NCBI GenBank assembly: GCA_963795385.1
Contig: CAWCHK010000003.1
Coordinates: 766,332-830,331 of the forward strand
From: CAVURS01 sp963795385
GTDB lineage: Bacteria > Actinomycetota > Actinomycetes > Actinomycetales > CAVURS01
Direction of reading: 5' to 3'
Length of the DNA: 64,000 nucleotides
The notes below the pieces were generated by a model. It did no database searches, was not told the origin of the DNA, and saw only the letters and a program-made list of their open reading frames with translations. A program made the translations under genes and the position numbers. This document shows, piece by piece, positions 55,047 through 63,023 of the stretch (positions are counted from its first letter, which is position 1; every line of letters starts with the position of its first letter).

Positions 55047-55643
55047 TCAGGGGCCGCGGTAAAGCCGATGCTTCGCGATGTACTGCACGACGCCGTCCGG
55101 CACGAGGTACCAGACCGGCTGGTCGTCGCCCACCCGGCGCCGGCAGTCGGTCGAGGAGATGGCCATGGCGGGGACCTCGAGGAGGCTCACCCGCTCCCCC
55201 GGCACGCCGGTGCCGGAGAGCTGGTGGCCGGGCCGGGTGACACCGACGAAGTGGGCGAGCTCCCAGAGCTCGTCGTTGTCCTTCCAGGACAGGATCTGGG
55301 CCAGGGCGTCAGCACCGGTGATGAAGTACAGCTCCGCCTCGGGCCGGGCCCGGTGCAGGTCACGGAGGGTGTCGACGGTGTACGTCTCCCCCGGCCGGTC
55401 GATGTCGACCCGGCTGACGGTGAAGCGGGGGTTCGACGCGGTCGCGACCACCGTCATCAGGTAGCGGTGCTCGGCCGGCGAGACCTGCCGGTCCTCCTTC
55501 TGCCAGGGCTGCCCGGTGGGGACGAAGATGACCTCGTCCAGGTCGAAGACGGTCTGCACCTCGCTGGCCGCGACGAGGTGGCCGTGGTGGATGGGGTCGA
55601 ACGTGCCACCCATGACCCCCAGCCGGGGGCGCTCGCGGCTCAC
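55047..55643 (-). CDS. nadD: Nicotinate-nucleotide adenylyltransferase
   Basis: Forms deamido-NAD from nicotinate mononucleotide and ATP, 198 residues. Nucleotidyltransferase motif LGVMGGTFDPIHHGHLVAASEV, FVPTGQPWQKEDRQVSPAEHRYLM, YTVDTLRDLH, FITGADALAQILSW and the C-terminal ISSTDCRRRVGDD (ISSTxIR). It lies 15 bp after a small membrane-protein gene and 17 bp before the LCP-like gene. Confidence 0.96.
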   Translation of the reverse strand: MSRERPRLGVMGGTFDPIHHGHLVAASEVQTVFDLDEVIFVPTGQPWQKEDRQVSPAEHRYLMTVVATASNPRFTVSRVDIDRPGETYTVDTLRDLHRARPEAELYFITGADALAQILSWKDNDELWELAHFVGVTRPGHQLSGTGVPGERVSLLEVPAMAISSTDCRRRVGDDQPVWYLVPDGVVQYIAKHRLYRGP

Positions 55644-55658
55644 GGCGTCAGCCGGTGG

Positions 55659-55817
55659 TCAGTGCTTGGTGCCCGAGCTGCGGAATGCGTACGTGATGCC
55701 GAGCAGCACGATGAAGACGACGAGCGCGAGGATCCCGAAGCCGATCGCCGGCATCGGCAGATGGCGCTTGGCTGGCTCGCTGCCCTCGGCGGCCAGGAAG
55801 GCCAAGGTCTGGATCAT
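55659..55817 (-). CDS. Small single-helix membrane protein upstream of nadD
   Basis: A 52-residue ORF from ATG 55817, MIQTLAFLAAEGSEPAKRHL, then PAIGFGILALVVFIVLLGITYAF and RSSGTKH. It has one predicted helix with a positive-outside short tail. Short proteins of this shape occur just upstream of nadD in many Actinobacteria (from memory). Function unknown. It reads toward nadD with a 15-bp gap, so it is probably co-transcribed. Confidence 0.65.
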   Translation of the reverse strand: MIQTLAFLAAEGSEPAKRHLPMPAIGFGILALVVFIVLLGITYAFRSSGTKH

Positions 55818-55922
55818 CCGCACAGTCTGGCACGACATGTCCGGAGCCCGGCGCCTCGGTCGTGGTGTCGCCGGCACGAGCCCGCATAGGCTCTGCGAAA
55901 CCCGACCGAGGAGTGCAGGACC

Positions 55923-56893
55923 ATCGTCACGCTCAGTGCCGTCATCCCGGTGTACGACGAGGCCGAGGTGCTGCCGTTGATGCTCCCCCGGCTGCGCGCC
56001 GTGCTCGACGCGCTGGGCGAGACCTACGAGGCGCTGGTCGTCGACGACGGCAGCAGGGACGGCACACCCGTGCTTCTCGAGCGCACCCGGCGGGACTGGC
56101 CGCAGCTGCGCGTCCTCCGGCTGCGCGCGAACGCGGGCCACCAGGCGGCGATCTCGGCCGGGCTGTCCCGGGCCCGCGGCGAGTGGGTGGTGACCCTCGA
56201 CGCCGACCTGCAGGACCCGCCGGAGGTGATCGCGCAGATGCTCGCCGTCGCCCGCTCCGAGACCGTCGACGTCGTGTACGGCGTGCGCACGGACCGCTCC
56301 AGCGACTCGGCGTTCAAGCGCGCCGGGGCCCGGGCGTTCTACCGGCTGATGAGCCGCCTGGCCGGCACGAGCGGGCCCAGCGACGCCGGGGACTACCGGC
56401 TGATGAGCCGGGCCACCGTCGACGCGGTCAACGCGCTGCCGGACCGGCACCAGGTGCTGCGGCTGGTCGTGCCGGCGCTGGAGTTCCCCAGCGCTCAGGT
56501 CGGCTACCCGCGGGCGCCCCGGGCCGGCGGCACCTCGAAGTACTCGCTGCCGCGGATGATGCGGCTCACGGTCGACAGCATGACCGGCTTCTCCACCGCG
56601 CCGCTGCGGCTGGCGACCTGGTTCGGCCTCGGCGGCGGCACGGTCGCGATCCTGCTCCTGGTCTACGCACTGATCGCCCAGCTGCGCGACGCCACCGTTG
56701 CGGGCTGGACCTCGACCTTCGTCGTGGTGTCGGCCTTCGGCGCGGTCCAGCTGCTGTGTCTCGGCCTGCTGGGCGAGTACGTCGGCCGGCTCTACACCCA
56801 GATGCAGGGACGGCCGTCGTACTACGTGGCCAGAGACAGCGGGACAGCGGGGACAGCGGGGACGGTACGGACGCCGCGCCTGAGGGCGACTGA
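55923..56893 (+). CDS. Family 2 glycosyltransferase, DPM1/GtrB-like (start unclear, homopolymer slip near the end)
   Basis: A polyprenyl-phosphate glycosyltransferase-like GT2 protein. VTLSAVIPVYDEAEVLPLMLPRLRAVL, VVDDGSRDGT, GHQAAISAGL, VTLDADLQDPPEVI and GTSKYSLPRM are typical, followed by two C-terminal helices (AILLLVYALIAQL; AVQLLCLGLLGEYVGRLY). The conserved first strand starts at 55926 (GTC), with no ATG, GTG or TTG upstream before a stop; the first canonical start (GTG 55950) would delete it, so a start-codon error is suspected. Near 56841 a GGGGACAGC repeat has one unit with only three G; adding it back gives the ending ...DSGDGTDAAPEGD with stop at 56893. As written the frame runs on into the opposite-strand methyltransferase. 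Confidence 0.85.
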
Positions 56894-56924
56894 CTCACCG
56901 AACGCAGCCGGACCGCGGTGTGGC

Positions 56925-57626
56925 TCAAGGCCTTTCGGGCTTGCGCGCTCGCACCAGCAACGAGACACCGGGCAGCCCGCCGACCGGCAGATAGCGCTCG
57001 ACCGTGATGATCCCGCGCAGGCCCGCGTTGACGACCGGGTGCAGGTCGTCGAGGTCGCTGCCGGTGCTGGAGCGCCGGCGCAGGGCGACCACGGGGCGCA
57101 GCAGGACGTTCCAGCTGCGGACGGAGGCCACCTCGAAGCCGGCCCGCTCCAGGACCTGGACGAGCTGGCGCCGCTCGTAGCGCCGGACGTGCCCCACGGC
57201 CTCGTCGTGCGCGGACCACAGGCGCCGGTCGGCGGGCACCGCGACCAGGAACCGGCCGCCGGGCCGCAGCACGCGCAGCACCTCGCGGGCAGCCCCGTCG
57301 TCGTCCGGCAGGTGCTCCAGGACGTCGAAGGCCACCACGAGGTCGAGGCTGGCCGCGGCCATCGGCAGGTCCGTGGCGTCGGCCCGCAGGACCGGGATGC
57401 CGCGGTCGGCCGCGACCTCGGCCCCCTCGGCGCCGTACTCGAGCGCGACCGCCCGCCAGCCGAGATCACGCAGGACGCGCGTGTTGCCGCCCCCGGCCGC
57501 GCCCACGTCCAGGGCCAGCCCCGGCGCGATGCCGCGCAGGGCCGAGCCGAGCAGGTGCCGGCGCTCGCGGTACCACCAGTGCCGGTCCTCGAGCTCGGCC
57601 AGCTTGCGGACCTCGGCGTCATGCAC
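56925..57626 (-). CDS. Class I SAM-dependent methyltransferase
   Basis: 233 residues from GTG 57626, chosen because AGGA lies 9 nt upstream; TTG 57635 is an alternative. Motif I is ALDVGAAGGGNTRVLRDLG, motif II/III is VVAFDVLEHLPDDDGAAREVLRVLRPGGRFLVAVPA, as in Methyltransf_11/23-type enzymes. The opening ELEDRHWWYRERRHLL is typical for glycan- or lipid-linked methyltransferases. It is convergent with the glycosyltransferase (31 bp apart), which may hint at shared envelope glycan work; substrate unknown. Confidence 0.9.
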   Translation of the reverse strand: MHDAEVRKLAELEDRHWWYRERRHLLGSALRGIAPGLALDVGAAGGGNTRVLRDLGWRAVALEYGAEGAEVAADRGIPVLRADATDLPMAAASLDLVVAFDVLEHLPDDDGAAREVLRVLRPGGRFLVAVPADRRLWSAHDEAVGHVRRYERRQLVQVLERAGFEVASVRSWNVLLRPVVALRRRSSTGSDLDDLHPVVNAGLRGIITVERYLPVGGLPGVSLLVRARKPERP

Positions 57627-57663
57627 GAGCGGCAATCCTGCCAGTCCCGCGCCCCGCCCGCGG

Positions 57664-58962
57664 TCAGCTGCGGATCTGGCCGTCCCCGGTCACTATCCAC
57701 TTGGTGGTCGTCAGCTCCGGCAGCCCCATCGGGCCACGGGCGTGCAGCTTCTGGGTCGAGATCCCGATCTCGGCCCCGAAGCCGAACTCACCGCCGTCGG
57801 TGAACCGGGTCGAGGCGTTGACCATGACCGCGGCCGCGTCCACCTCGGCCACCCAGCGCCGGGCCGCGGCCTGGCTCTCGGTGACGATCGCCTCGGTGTG
57901 GCCACTCGACCAGCGCCGGACGTGCTCCAGGGCCTCGTCGATGTCGTCGACGACCCGCACGGCCAGGTCGAGGGAGAGGTACTCCTTGGCCCAGTCCTCG
58001 TCGGTGGCGAGGACGTGGGCGATCCCGGCGGCGTCGGCGTAGGACGCGACCTCCGGGGTCCCGTGGATCGTGACCGTCTCGCGCTCGAGCTCCTCCAGGA
58101 CCCGCGGGAGGAAGGTCTCGGCGATGTCGCGGTGCACCAGCAGCGTCTCGGCCGAGTTGCACACGCTGACCCGGTGAACCTTCGAGTTCACTGCAATCGC
58201 AACGGCTTTCGCGATGTCGGCAGTGGCATCCACGTAGACGTGGCAGTTGCCGATCCCGGTCTCGATGACTGGCACGGTGGAGCCCTCGACGACGGTCCGG
58301 ATCAGGTCGGCGCCCCCGCGCGGCACCAGCACGTCGACGTAGCCGCGGGCCGTCATGAGGTGCCGGACCGCGTCGCGGCCACCCTCGTCGAGCAGCTCCA
58401 CGGCATCCATCGGCAGCCCCGCCCCGGCCAGCGCCTCGCGCAGGACCTCGACCAGCGCCCGGTTGGTCCGCACGGCCGCCGAGCCGCCGCGGAGCACGAC
58501 GGCGTTGCCGCTCTTCAGGGCGAGCCCGGCGGCGTCCACGGTCACGTTGGGGCGGGCCTCGTAGACCATGCCGACCACGCCCATCGGCACCCGGACCTGG
58601 CGGATCTCCAGGCCGTTGGCCAGCGTCGACCCGCGGACCACCTCCCCGACCGGGTCGGGCAGCGCCGCCAGGGCGGCCAACGCGTCGGCCACCTGGTCCA
58701 CGCGGTCGTGGTCGAGCCGCAGCCGGTCGAGCATCGCGTCGGGCAGGCCACCCTGCGCACCAGCGGCGAGGTCGTCGCGGTTGGCCCGCACGATCCGCCC
58801 GGCGTGCCTGCGCACCGCGTCCGCGAGCGCGAGCAGCGCCGCGTCCTTCTCGGCCCGGGTCAGCAGAGCCAGGGTGCGCGAGGCGACCCGGGCCCGCGCA
58901 CAGGTCTCGAGGACGGCGGACCGCACGTCCACGTCGGCCGGCCGCTCGATGCTGGTGCTCAC
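57664..58962 (-). CDS. proA: Gamma-glutamyl phosphate reductase
   Basis: Second step of proline synthesis (glutamate-5-phosphate to semialdehyde), 432 residues. Conserved IRQVRVPMGVVGMVYEARPNVTVDAAGLALKSGNAVVLRGG and the catalytic cysteine in HRVSVCNSAETLLVH. C-terminus GFGAEIGISTQKLHARGPMGLPELTTTKWIV is typical. Downstream of proB and a conserved small gene on the same strand. Confidence 0.97.
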   Translation of the reverse strand: MSTSIERPADVDVRSAVLETCARARVASRTLALLTRAEKDAALLALADAVRRHAGRIVRANRDDLAAGAQGGLPDAMLDRLRLDHDRVDQVADALAALAALPDPVGEVVRGSTLANGLEIRQVRVPMGVVGMVYEARPNVTVDAAGLALKSGNAVVLRGGSAAVRTNRALVEVLREALAGAGLPMDAVELLDEGGRDAVRHLMTARGYVDVLVPRGGADLIRTVVEGSTVPVIETGIGNCHVYVDATADIAKAVAIAVNSKVHRVSVCNSAETLLVHRDIAETFLPRVLEELERETVTIHGTPEVASYADAAGIAHVLATDEDWAKEYLSLDLAVRVVDDIDEALEHVRRWSSGHTEAIVTESQAAARRWVAEVDAAAVMVNASTRFTDGGEFGFGAEIGISTQKLHARGPMGLPELTTTKWIVTGDGQIRS

Positions 58963-59024
58963 CCGCCCAGGCTACGACGCGGCTCACCGACATGGCCTGC
59001 GCCGGGTTCCGGGGGCCCGTTCGA

Positions 59025-59063
59025 CCCGCTGGAGGGGGCGAGGGGGACCCCGCAACCAGCGGG
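59025..59063. terminator. Hairpin between the small conserved gene and proA
   Basis: CCCGCTGG (59025-59032) and CCAGCGGG (59056-59063) form a perfect 8-bp stem with a 23-nt G/C-rich loop, 6 bp downstream of the 59070 stop. It may end or attenuate the proB transcript before proA. There is no T-run, so Rho-independent termination is uncertain. Confidence 0.5.
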
Positions 59064-59069
59064 CAGGGC

Positions 59070-59429
59070 TCAGAGCGGCCGGACGCCGGCCGCGACGAGC
59101 GGCGACGTCGTGTGCTCCTCGCCGCGAGCCAGCATGGTCGCGCGGTCGAGCACCTCGAGGCCCACGACCCGCCAGTCGGGCAGGTGCGCGCTGGCCCGGT
59201 GATCACCCCACAGTCGCAAGGCCAACGCGGCCGCGTCGTCGATCTCCTCGGCCTCGTCCCAGTAGCGGAGCTCGGCCCGGTCCAGCCCGTAGCGCATGGA
59301 CACCATGAACGGCCGCTCGGCGGCCAGCTGCTCCAGGGCGTCGCGAAGCTCAGCCGCGTCGACCGGGTCTCCGGCGACGGTCAGCGTCACGTGCCAGAGG
59401 GCAGGCTCACCCAGGTCCGGCTGGCTCAC
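59070..59429 (-). CDS. Conserved hypothetical protein between proB and proA
   Basis: 119 residues from GTG 59429 (GAGAG 8 nt upstream; GTG 59438 is also in frame). ALWHVTLTVAGDPVDAAELRDALEQLAAERPFMVSMRYGLDRAELRYWDEAEEIDDAAALALRLWGDHRASAHLPDWRVVGLEVLDR has the beta-alpha-beta look of a small ferredoxin-like fold. I do not recognise a named family. It is tightly packed after proB (18 bp), suggesting co-expression with proline synthesis. Confidence 0.75.
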   Translation of the reverse strand: MSQPDLGEPALWHVTLTVAGDPVDAAELRDALEQLAAERPFMVSMRYGLDRAELRYWDEAEEIDDAAALALRLWGDHRASAHLPDWRVVGLEVLDRATMLARGEEHTTSPLVAAGVRPL

Positions 59430-59447
59430 GTCCCCCACTCTCTCGTG

Positions 59448-60590
59448 TCAGCGGCGCAACAGCACCAGGTCGTCACGATGGACGACCTCGCGCTCGTACG
59501 CCGACCCCAGCTCTCGCGCCAGATCCCTCGTGGATCTGCCCAACAGGCCGGGGAGTTCCTTCGAGCCATAGTTGACCAGTCCGCGGGCCACTGCGGAGCC
59601 GTTTTCATCGCAAAGGTCGACCGGATCTCCAGCAGCGAAATCCCCGTCGACCGTGACGATGCCCGCGGGGAGCAGCGACATCCGGCGTTCGACCACTGCG
59701 GACACGGCTCCGCGGTCCAGCCCGAGCCTGCCGCGCGGGTTCGTCGCGTGCGCGAGCCAGAGCAGTCGAGTGCCGCGGCGGGAGCCCGTCGGCGCGAAGA
59801 ACGTGCCCACGTCCTCGCCCGCCAGGGCCCGGCCGGCCAGTGGCGCGGACGTCAGGATCGTGGCAATCCCCGCAGTCGTCGCGATTGCCGCCGCCTCGAT
59901 CTTGGTCTGCATGCCGCCCGTGCCGACACCGGCCGAACCGCTCGACCCCACCCGCACCCGGTCCAGGTCGCCCGGGCCGGACACGGCCGGGACACGGGCG
60001 GCACCGGGACGGGTCGGCGGACCGTCGTACAGGGCGTCGACGTCCGAGAGCAGGAGCAGGGCGTCCGCATGGACCAGGTGGGCGACCAGCGCTGCGAGGC
60101 GGTCGTTGTCGCCGAAGCGGATCTCGTCCGTGGCGACGGTGTCGTTCTCATTGATGACCGGTACGACGCCGAGGCCGAGCAGCCGGTAGAGCGTGCGCTG
60201 TGCGTTGGCGTAGTGGGTGCGCCGGATGACGTCCTCGGCGGTGAGCAGCACCTGCCCGACCGTCCGGCCGTGCCGGGCGAACGCCGCGGTATAGCGAGCG
60301 ACGAGCAGCCCCTGGCCGACGCTGGCCGCAGCCTGCTGGGTCGCCAGGTCGCGCGGGCGACGGCGCAGGGACAGTGGCGCCAGCCCGGCTGCGATCGCAC
60401 CCGAGGAGACGAGCAGCACCTCGCGGCCGTCGGTCGCGTGCACGGCCAGCGTGTCGACCAGGGCGTCCAGCCGGTCGTGGTCCAGGCCCCCCGCGACATC
60501 GGTCAACGAGCTCGATCCCACCTTGACCACGATCCGTTGCGCCGTGGGCAGGGCCGCCCGGCGAAGGACCGACGCCGGGCGCTTGGTCAC
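59448..60590 (-). CDS. proB: Glutamate 5-kinase
   Basis: First step of proline synthesis, 380 residues. The amino-acid-kinase domain shows RIVVKVGSSSLTD, LLVSSGAIAAGLAPL, VPVINENDTVATDEIRFGDNDRLAALVA, LLLLSDVDALYDGPP and GTGGMQTKIEAA. A C-terminal PUA domain (GIVTVDGDFAAGDPVDLCDENGSAVARGLVNYGSKEL) is present, common for feedback-inhibited enzymes. It overlaps the obg stop by 4 nt (obg-proB coupling). Confidence 0.97.
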   Translation of the reverse strand: MTKRPASVLRRAALPTAQRIVVKVGSSSLTDVAGGLDHDRLDALVDTLAVHATDGREVLLVSSGAIAAGLAPLSLRRRPRDLATQQAAASVGQGLLVARYTAAFARHGRTVGQVLLTAEDVIRRTHYANAQRTLYRLLGLGVVPVINENDTVATDEIRFGDNDRLAALVAHLVHADALLLLSDVDALYDGPPTRPGAARVPAVSGPGDLDRVRVGSSGSAGVGTGGMQTKIEAAAIATTAGIATILTSAPLAGRALAGEDVGTFFAPTGSRRGTRLLWLAHATNPRGRLGLDRGAVSAVVERRMSLLPAGIVTVDGDFAAGDPVDLCDENGSAVARGLVNYGSKELPGLLGRSTRDLARELGSAYEREVVHRDDLVLLRR

Positions 60591-62119
60591 GCCCCGTCCT
60601 CCTCGTCCGGCTCCCCCGGCCGGGCCCAGTGGCCGGCCGCACGCTCGGTCTCGAGCTCGGTCCGGGCGGCCGTGCGCCCGGCCCGGCGGTCGGCGTACTC
60701 CTGACGCTTCTCGTCGCGGGTCGGGCGCGGCGCGTCGTCCAGCCGCAGGTCGCTGCCGCGTGGCCCGGCGAGCAGCTCGGCACCCGCGGTGATGGTGGGC
60801 TCCCAGTCGAAGACGACCGCCTCGTCGCCCACCCCGATCAGCACCGTGTCGCCGGAGCGAGCGCCGGCCTTGACCAGCTCCTCCTCGACACCGGCCCGGG
60901 CCAGCCGGTCGGCGAGGTAGCCGACGGCCTCGTCGTTGGCGAAGTCGGTCTGCCGAACCCAGCGGGTCGGGCGTCCGCCGACGACGCGGAAGCGCACGCC
61001 CTCCGACGTCTCCTCCCGCTCGACGGTGAAGCCCTTCTCGTCAACTGCCTTGGGGCGCAACACGACTCGCGGGACCTCGCCGACGGCCAGGTCGGCCCGC
61101 GCCTGGGCGACGAGCTGGGCCATCGCGAAGCCCAGCTCGCGCAGTCCCTCGTGCGTCGCGGCCGAGACCGCGAGCACCCGAAGGCCGCGGGCCTCCAGGT
61201 CCGGGCGGACCAGCTCGGCCAGCTCGCGGGCGTCCGGGACGTCGATCTTGTTGATCGCCACGAGCCGGGTCCGGTCGGTCAGCGGCCGGCCACCGAGGGC
61301 CTCGTCCACGACGTACGCCGCGAGCTCGGCCTCGATCACGTCCAGGTCGGTGAGCGGGTCACGGCCGGGCTCGAGGGTCGCCGCGTCGATGACGTGGACC
61401 AGGACCGAGCACCGCTCGACGTGCCGCAGGAACTCCAGGCCCAGCCCGCGGCCCTGACTGGCGCCCGGGATCAGGCCGGGCACGTCGGCCACGGTGAACC
61501 GCTCGCTGCCGGCCTCGACGACGCCGAGGTTGGGCACCAGCGTCGTGAAGGGGTAGTCGGCGATCTTGGGGCGGGCCGCGGACATCGCGGCCACCAGGCT
61601 GGACTTGCCGGCGCTGGGGAAGCCCACCAGCGCGACGTCGGCCAGGGTCTTGAGCTCGAGCTCGACGTCACCGGCGTCACCGGGCTCGCCGAGCAGGGCG
61701 AAGCCGGGTGCCTTGCGGCGGGCGGAGGCCAGCGCCGCGTTGCCCAACCCGCCCCGGCCACCCCTGGCGACGACGAAGGTCGTGCCGGGACCGATCAGGT
61801 CGGCGAGCACCTCGCCCTCGGCCGACTTCACGACCGTGCCCTCGGGCACCGGCAGGACCAGGTCGCCGCCCTCGGCGCCGTTGCGGTGCGCGCCCTGGCC
61901 GGCCTTGCCGCCGCCGGCGTTGCGGTGCGGGTGGCGGTGGTACTCCAGCAGGGTCGTGGCCTGGGCGTCGACCTGCAGGACGATGTCGCCGCCGCGACCG
62001 CCGTTGCCGCCGTCGGGCCCGCCCAGCGGCTTGAACTTCTCCCGGTGCACCGAGGCGCAGCCGTTGCCGCCGTCGCCGGCCGCCAGATGCAGCACGACCC
62101 GGTCGACGAACGTCGTCAC
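60587..62119 (-). CDS. obg: GTPase Obg/CgtA
   Basis: Ribosome-assembly and stress GTPase, 510 residues. N-terminal Obg fold with Gly-rich runs (FKPLGGPDGGNGGRGGDIVLQVD; RNAGGGKAGQGAHRNG), G domain with GFPSAGKSSLVAAM (~166), DVPGLIPGASQGRGLGLEFLRH and NKIDVPDA, then a C-terminal OCT domain (DEKGFTVEREETSEGVRFRVVGGRPTRWVRQTDFANDEAVGYLADRLARAGVE) and an acidic-basic tail. GTP-binding motifs are complete. It lies after a strong rpmA terminator, so it may have its own promoter. Confidence 0.97.
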   Translation of the reverse strand: MTTFVDRVVLHLAAGDGGNGCASVHREKFKPLGGPDGGNGGRGGDIVLQVDAQATTLLEYHRHPHRNAGGGKAGQGAHRNGAEGGDLVLPVPEGTVVKSAEGEVLADLIGPGTTFVVARGGRGGLGNAALASARRKAPGFALLGEPGDAGDVELELKTLADVALVGFPSAGKSSLVAAMSAARPKIADYPFTTLVPNLGVVEAGSERFTVADVPGLIPGASQGRGLGLEFLRHVERCSVLVHVIDAATLEPGRDPLTDLDVIEAELAAYVVDEALGGRPLTDRTRLVAINKIDVPDARELAELVRPDLEARGLRVLAVSAATHEGLRELGFAMAQLVAQARADLAVGEVPRVVLRPKAVDEKGFTVEREETSEGVRFRVVGGRPTRWVRQTDFANDEAVGYLADRLARAGVEEELVKAGARSGDTVLIGVGDEAVVFDWEPTITAGAELLAGPRGSDLRLDDAPRPTRDEKRQEYADRRAGRTAARTELETERAAGHWARPGEPDEEDGA

Positions 62120-62178
62120 GGTGCGCTCCTAGCTCCGATGAGGCGGATGGTGTGCGGATGGGGAGAAGGACGGGGGCG

Positions 62179-62221
62179 AAAAACCGTGAGGGGCCGGGCC
62201 GGTCGGCCCAGCCCCTCACGG
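62179..62221 (-). terminator. Rho-independent terminator after rplU-rpmA
   Basis: CCGTGAGGGGC (62184-62194) pairs perfectly with GCCCCTCACGG (62211-62221), an 11-bp stem with extra internal G/C pairing, followed on the minus strand by TTTTT (62183-62179). It lies between rpmA and obg, so most rplU-rpmA transcripts should stop before obg. Confidence 0.9.
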
Positions 62222-62240
62222 GACATCGAGTGGAGGGGCG

Positions 62241-62498
62241 TCAGTCGCCCGAGGGGGTGATGTTGACGGTGCGGCGGCCGCGCTTGGTGCCGAAGAGCAC
62301 CGCGCCCTTGACCAGCGCGAACAACGTGTCGTCCTTGCCGCGACCCACGCCGTCGCCGGGGTGGAAGTGGGTGCCGCGCTGGCGCACGATGATCTCGCCG
62401 GCGTTGACCTCCTGGCCACCGAAGCGCTTGACGCCCAGCCGCTGGCTGTTGGAGTCGCGACCGTTCCGCGAGGACGATGCGCCCTTCTTGTGAGCCAT
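62241..62498 (-). CDS. rpmA: 50S ribosomal protein L27
   Basis: 85 residues with the standard N-terminus MAHKKGASSSRNGRDSNSQRLGVK (no cleavable leader as in Firmicutes) and EIIVRQRGTHFHPGDGVGRGKDDTLFALVKGAV. Contacts the A- and P-site tRNA 3' ends. Follows rplU by 61 bp, with a terminator 20 bp downstream. Confidence 0.98.
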   Translation of the reverse strand: MAHKKGASSSRNGRDSNSQRLGVKRFGGQEVNAGEIIVRQRGTHFHPGDGVGRGKDDTLFALVKGAVLFGTKRGRRTVNITPSGD

Positions 62499-62559
62499 AG
62501 CTCGCTCCTACTTCTCGTATCTGTCGCTGGTGTGCGGAGTCTGGTCGGCGGTCAATGGG

Positions 62560-62868
62560 TCACGCGTTGATCGCGGTGACCTTGACCTTGGTCTGGTGCT
62601 GGCGGTGACCCTGGCGCTTGCGGTAGCCGGTCTTGTTCTTGAACTTCATGATCGTGATCTTGGGGCCCTTGTAGGGGCCGACCAGCTCGGCGGTCACGGT
62701 CACCTTGGCCAGCGCCTTGGCGTCGCTCGTCACGGTCTGACCGTCCACGAGCAGCAGCGGCACGAGCTCGACGGAGTCACCCGCCTGGCCCTGGACCTTG
62801 TCGATCACCAGGATGTCGCCGACGGCGACCTTCTCCTGGCGGCCGCCGGCGCGGACGATCGCGTACAC
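62560..62868 (-). CDS. rplU: 50S ribosomal protein L21
   Basis: 102 residues, MYAIVRAGGRQEKVAVGDILVIDKV and the C-terminal KFKNKTGYRKRQGHRQHQTKVKVTAI are diagnostic. GTG start at 62868. A clear promoter 118-147 bp upstream gives a ~110-nt leader, long enough for an L21 autoregulatory structure, which I did not resolve. Confidence 0.98.
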   Translation of the reverse strand: MYAIVRAGGRQEKVAVGDILVIDKVQGQAGDSVELVPLLLVDGQTVTSDAKALAKVTVTAELVGPYKGPKITIMKFKNKTGYRKRQGHRQHQTKVKVTAINA

Positions 62869-62985
62869 GTGGAGCTCGCTCTCTGACGTCTGTCGATGGT
62901 CTGTGCAAAGCCGCTCGGGGGACCATGCCTCGCGGCGCTGGTCGGGCTCTCACGACGATGGCGCGCACTCGGCGCACCGACCGCA

Positions 62986-63015
62986 AGGGTATTTCGTGGC
63001 GGCAGGCCCGGTCAA
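62986..63015 (-). promoter_or_regulatory. rplU-rpmA promoter
   Basis: On the minus strand TTGACC (63015-63010), an 18-nt spacer, TACCCT (62991-62986). This is the best -35/-10 pair in the window. It starts only 9 bp after the RNase E/G stop codon. The predicted start at about 62979 yields a leader of ~110 nt. Confidence 0.75.
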
Positions 63016-63023
63016 ACCAGCGG

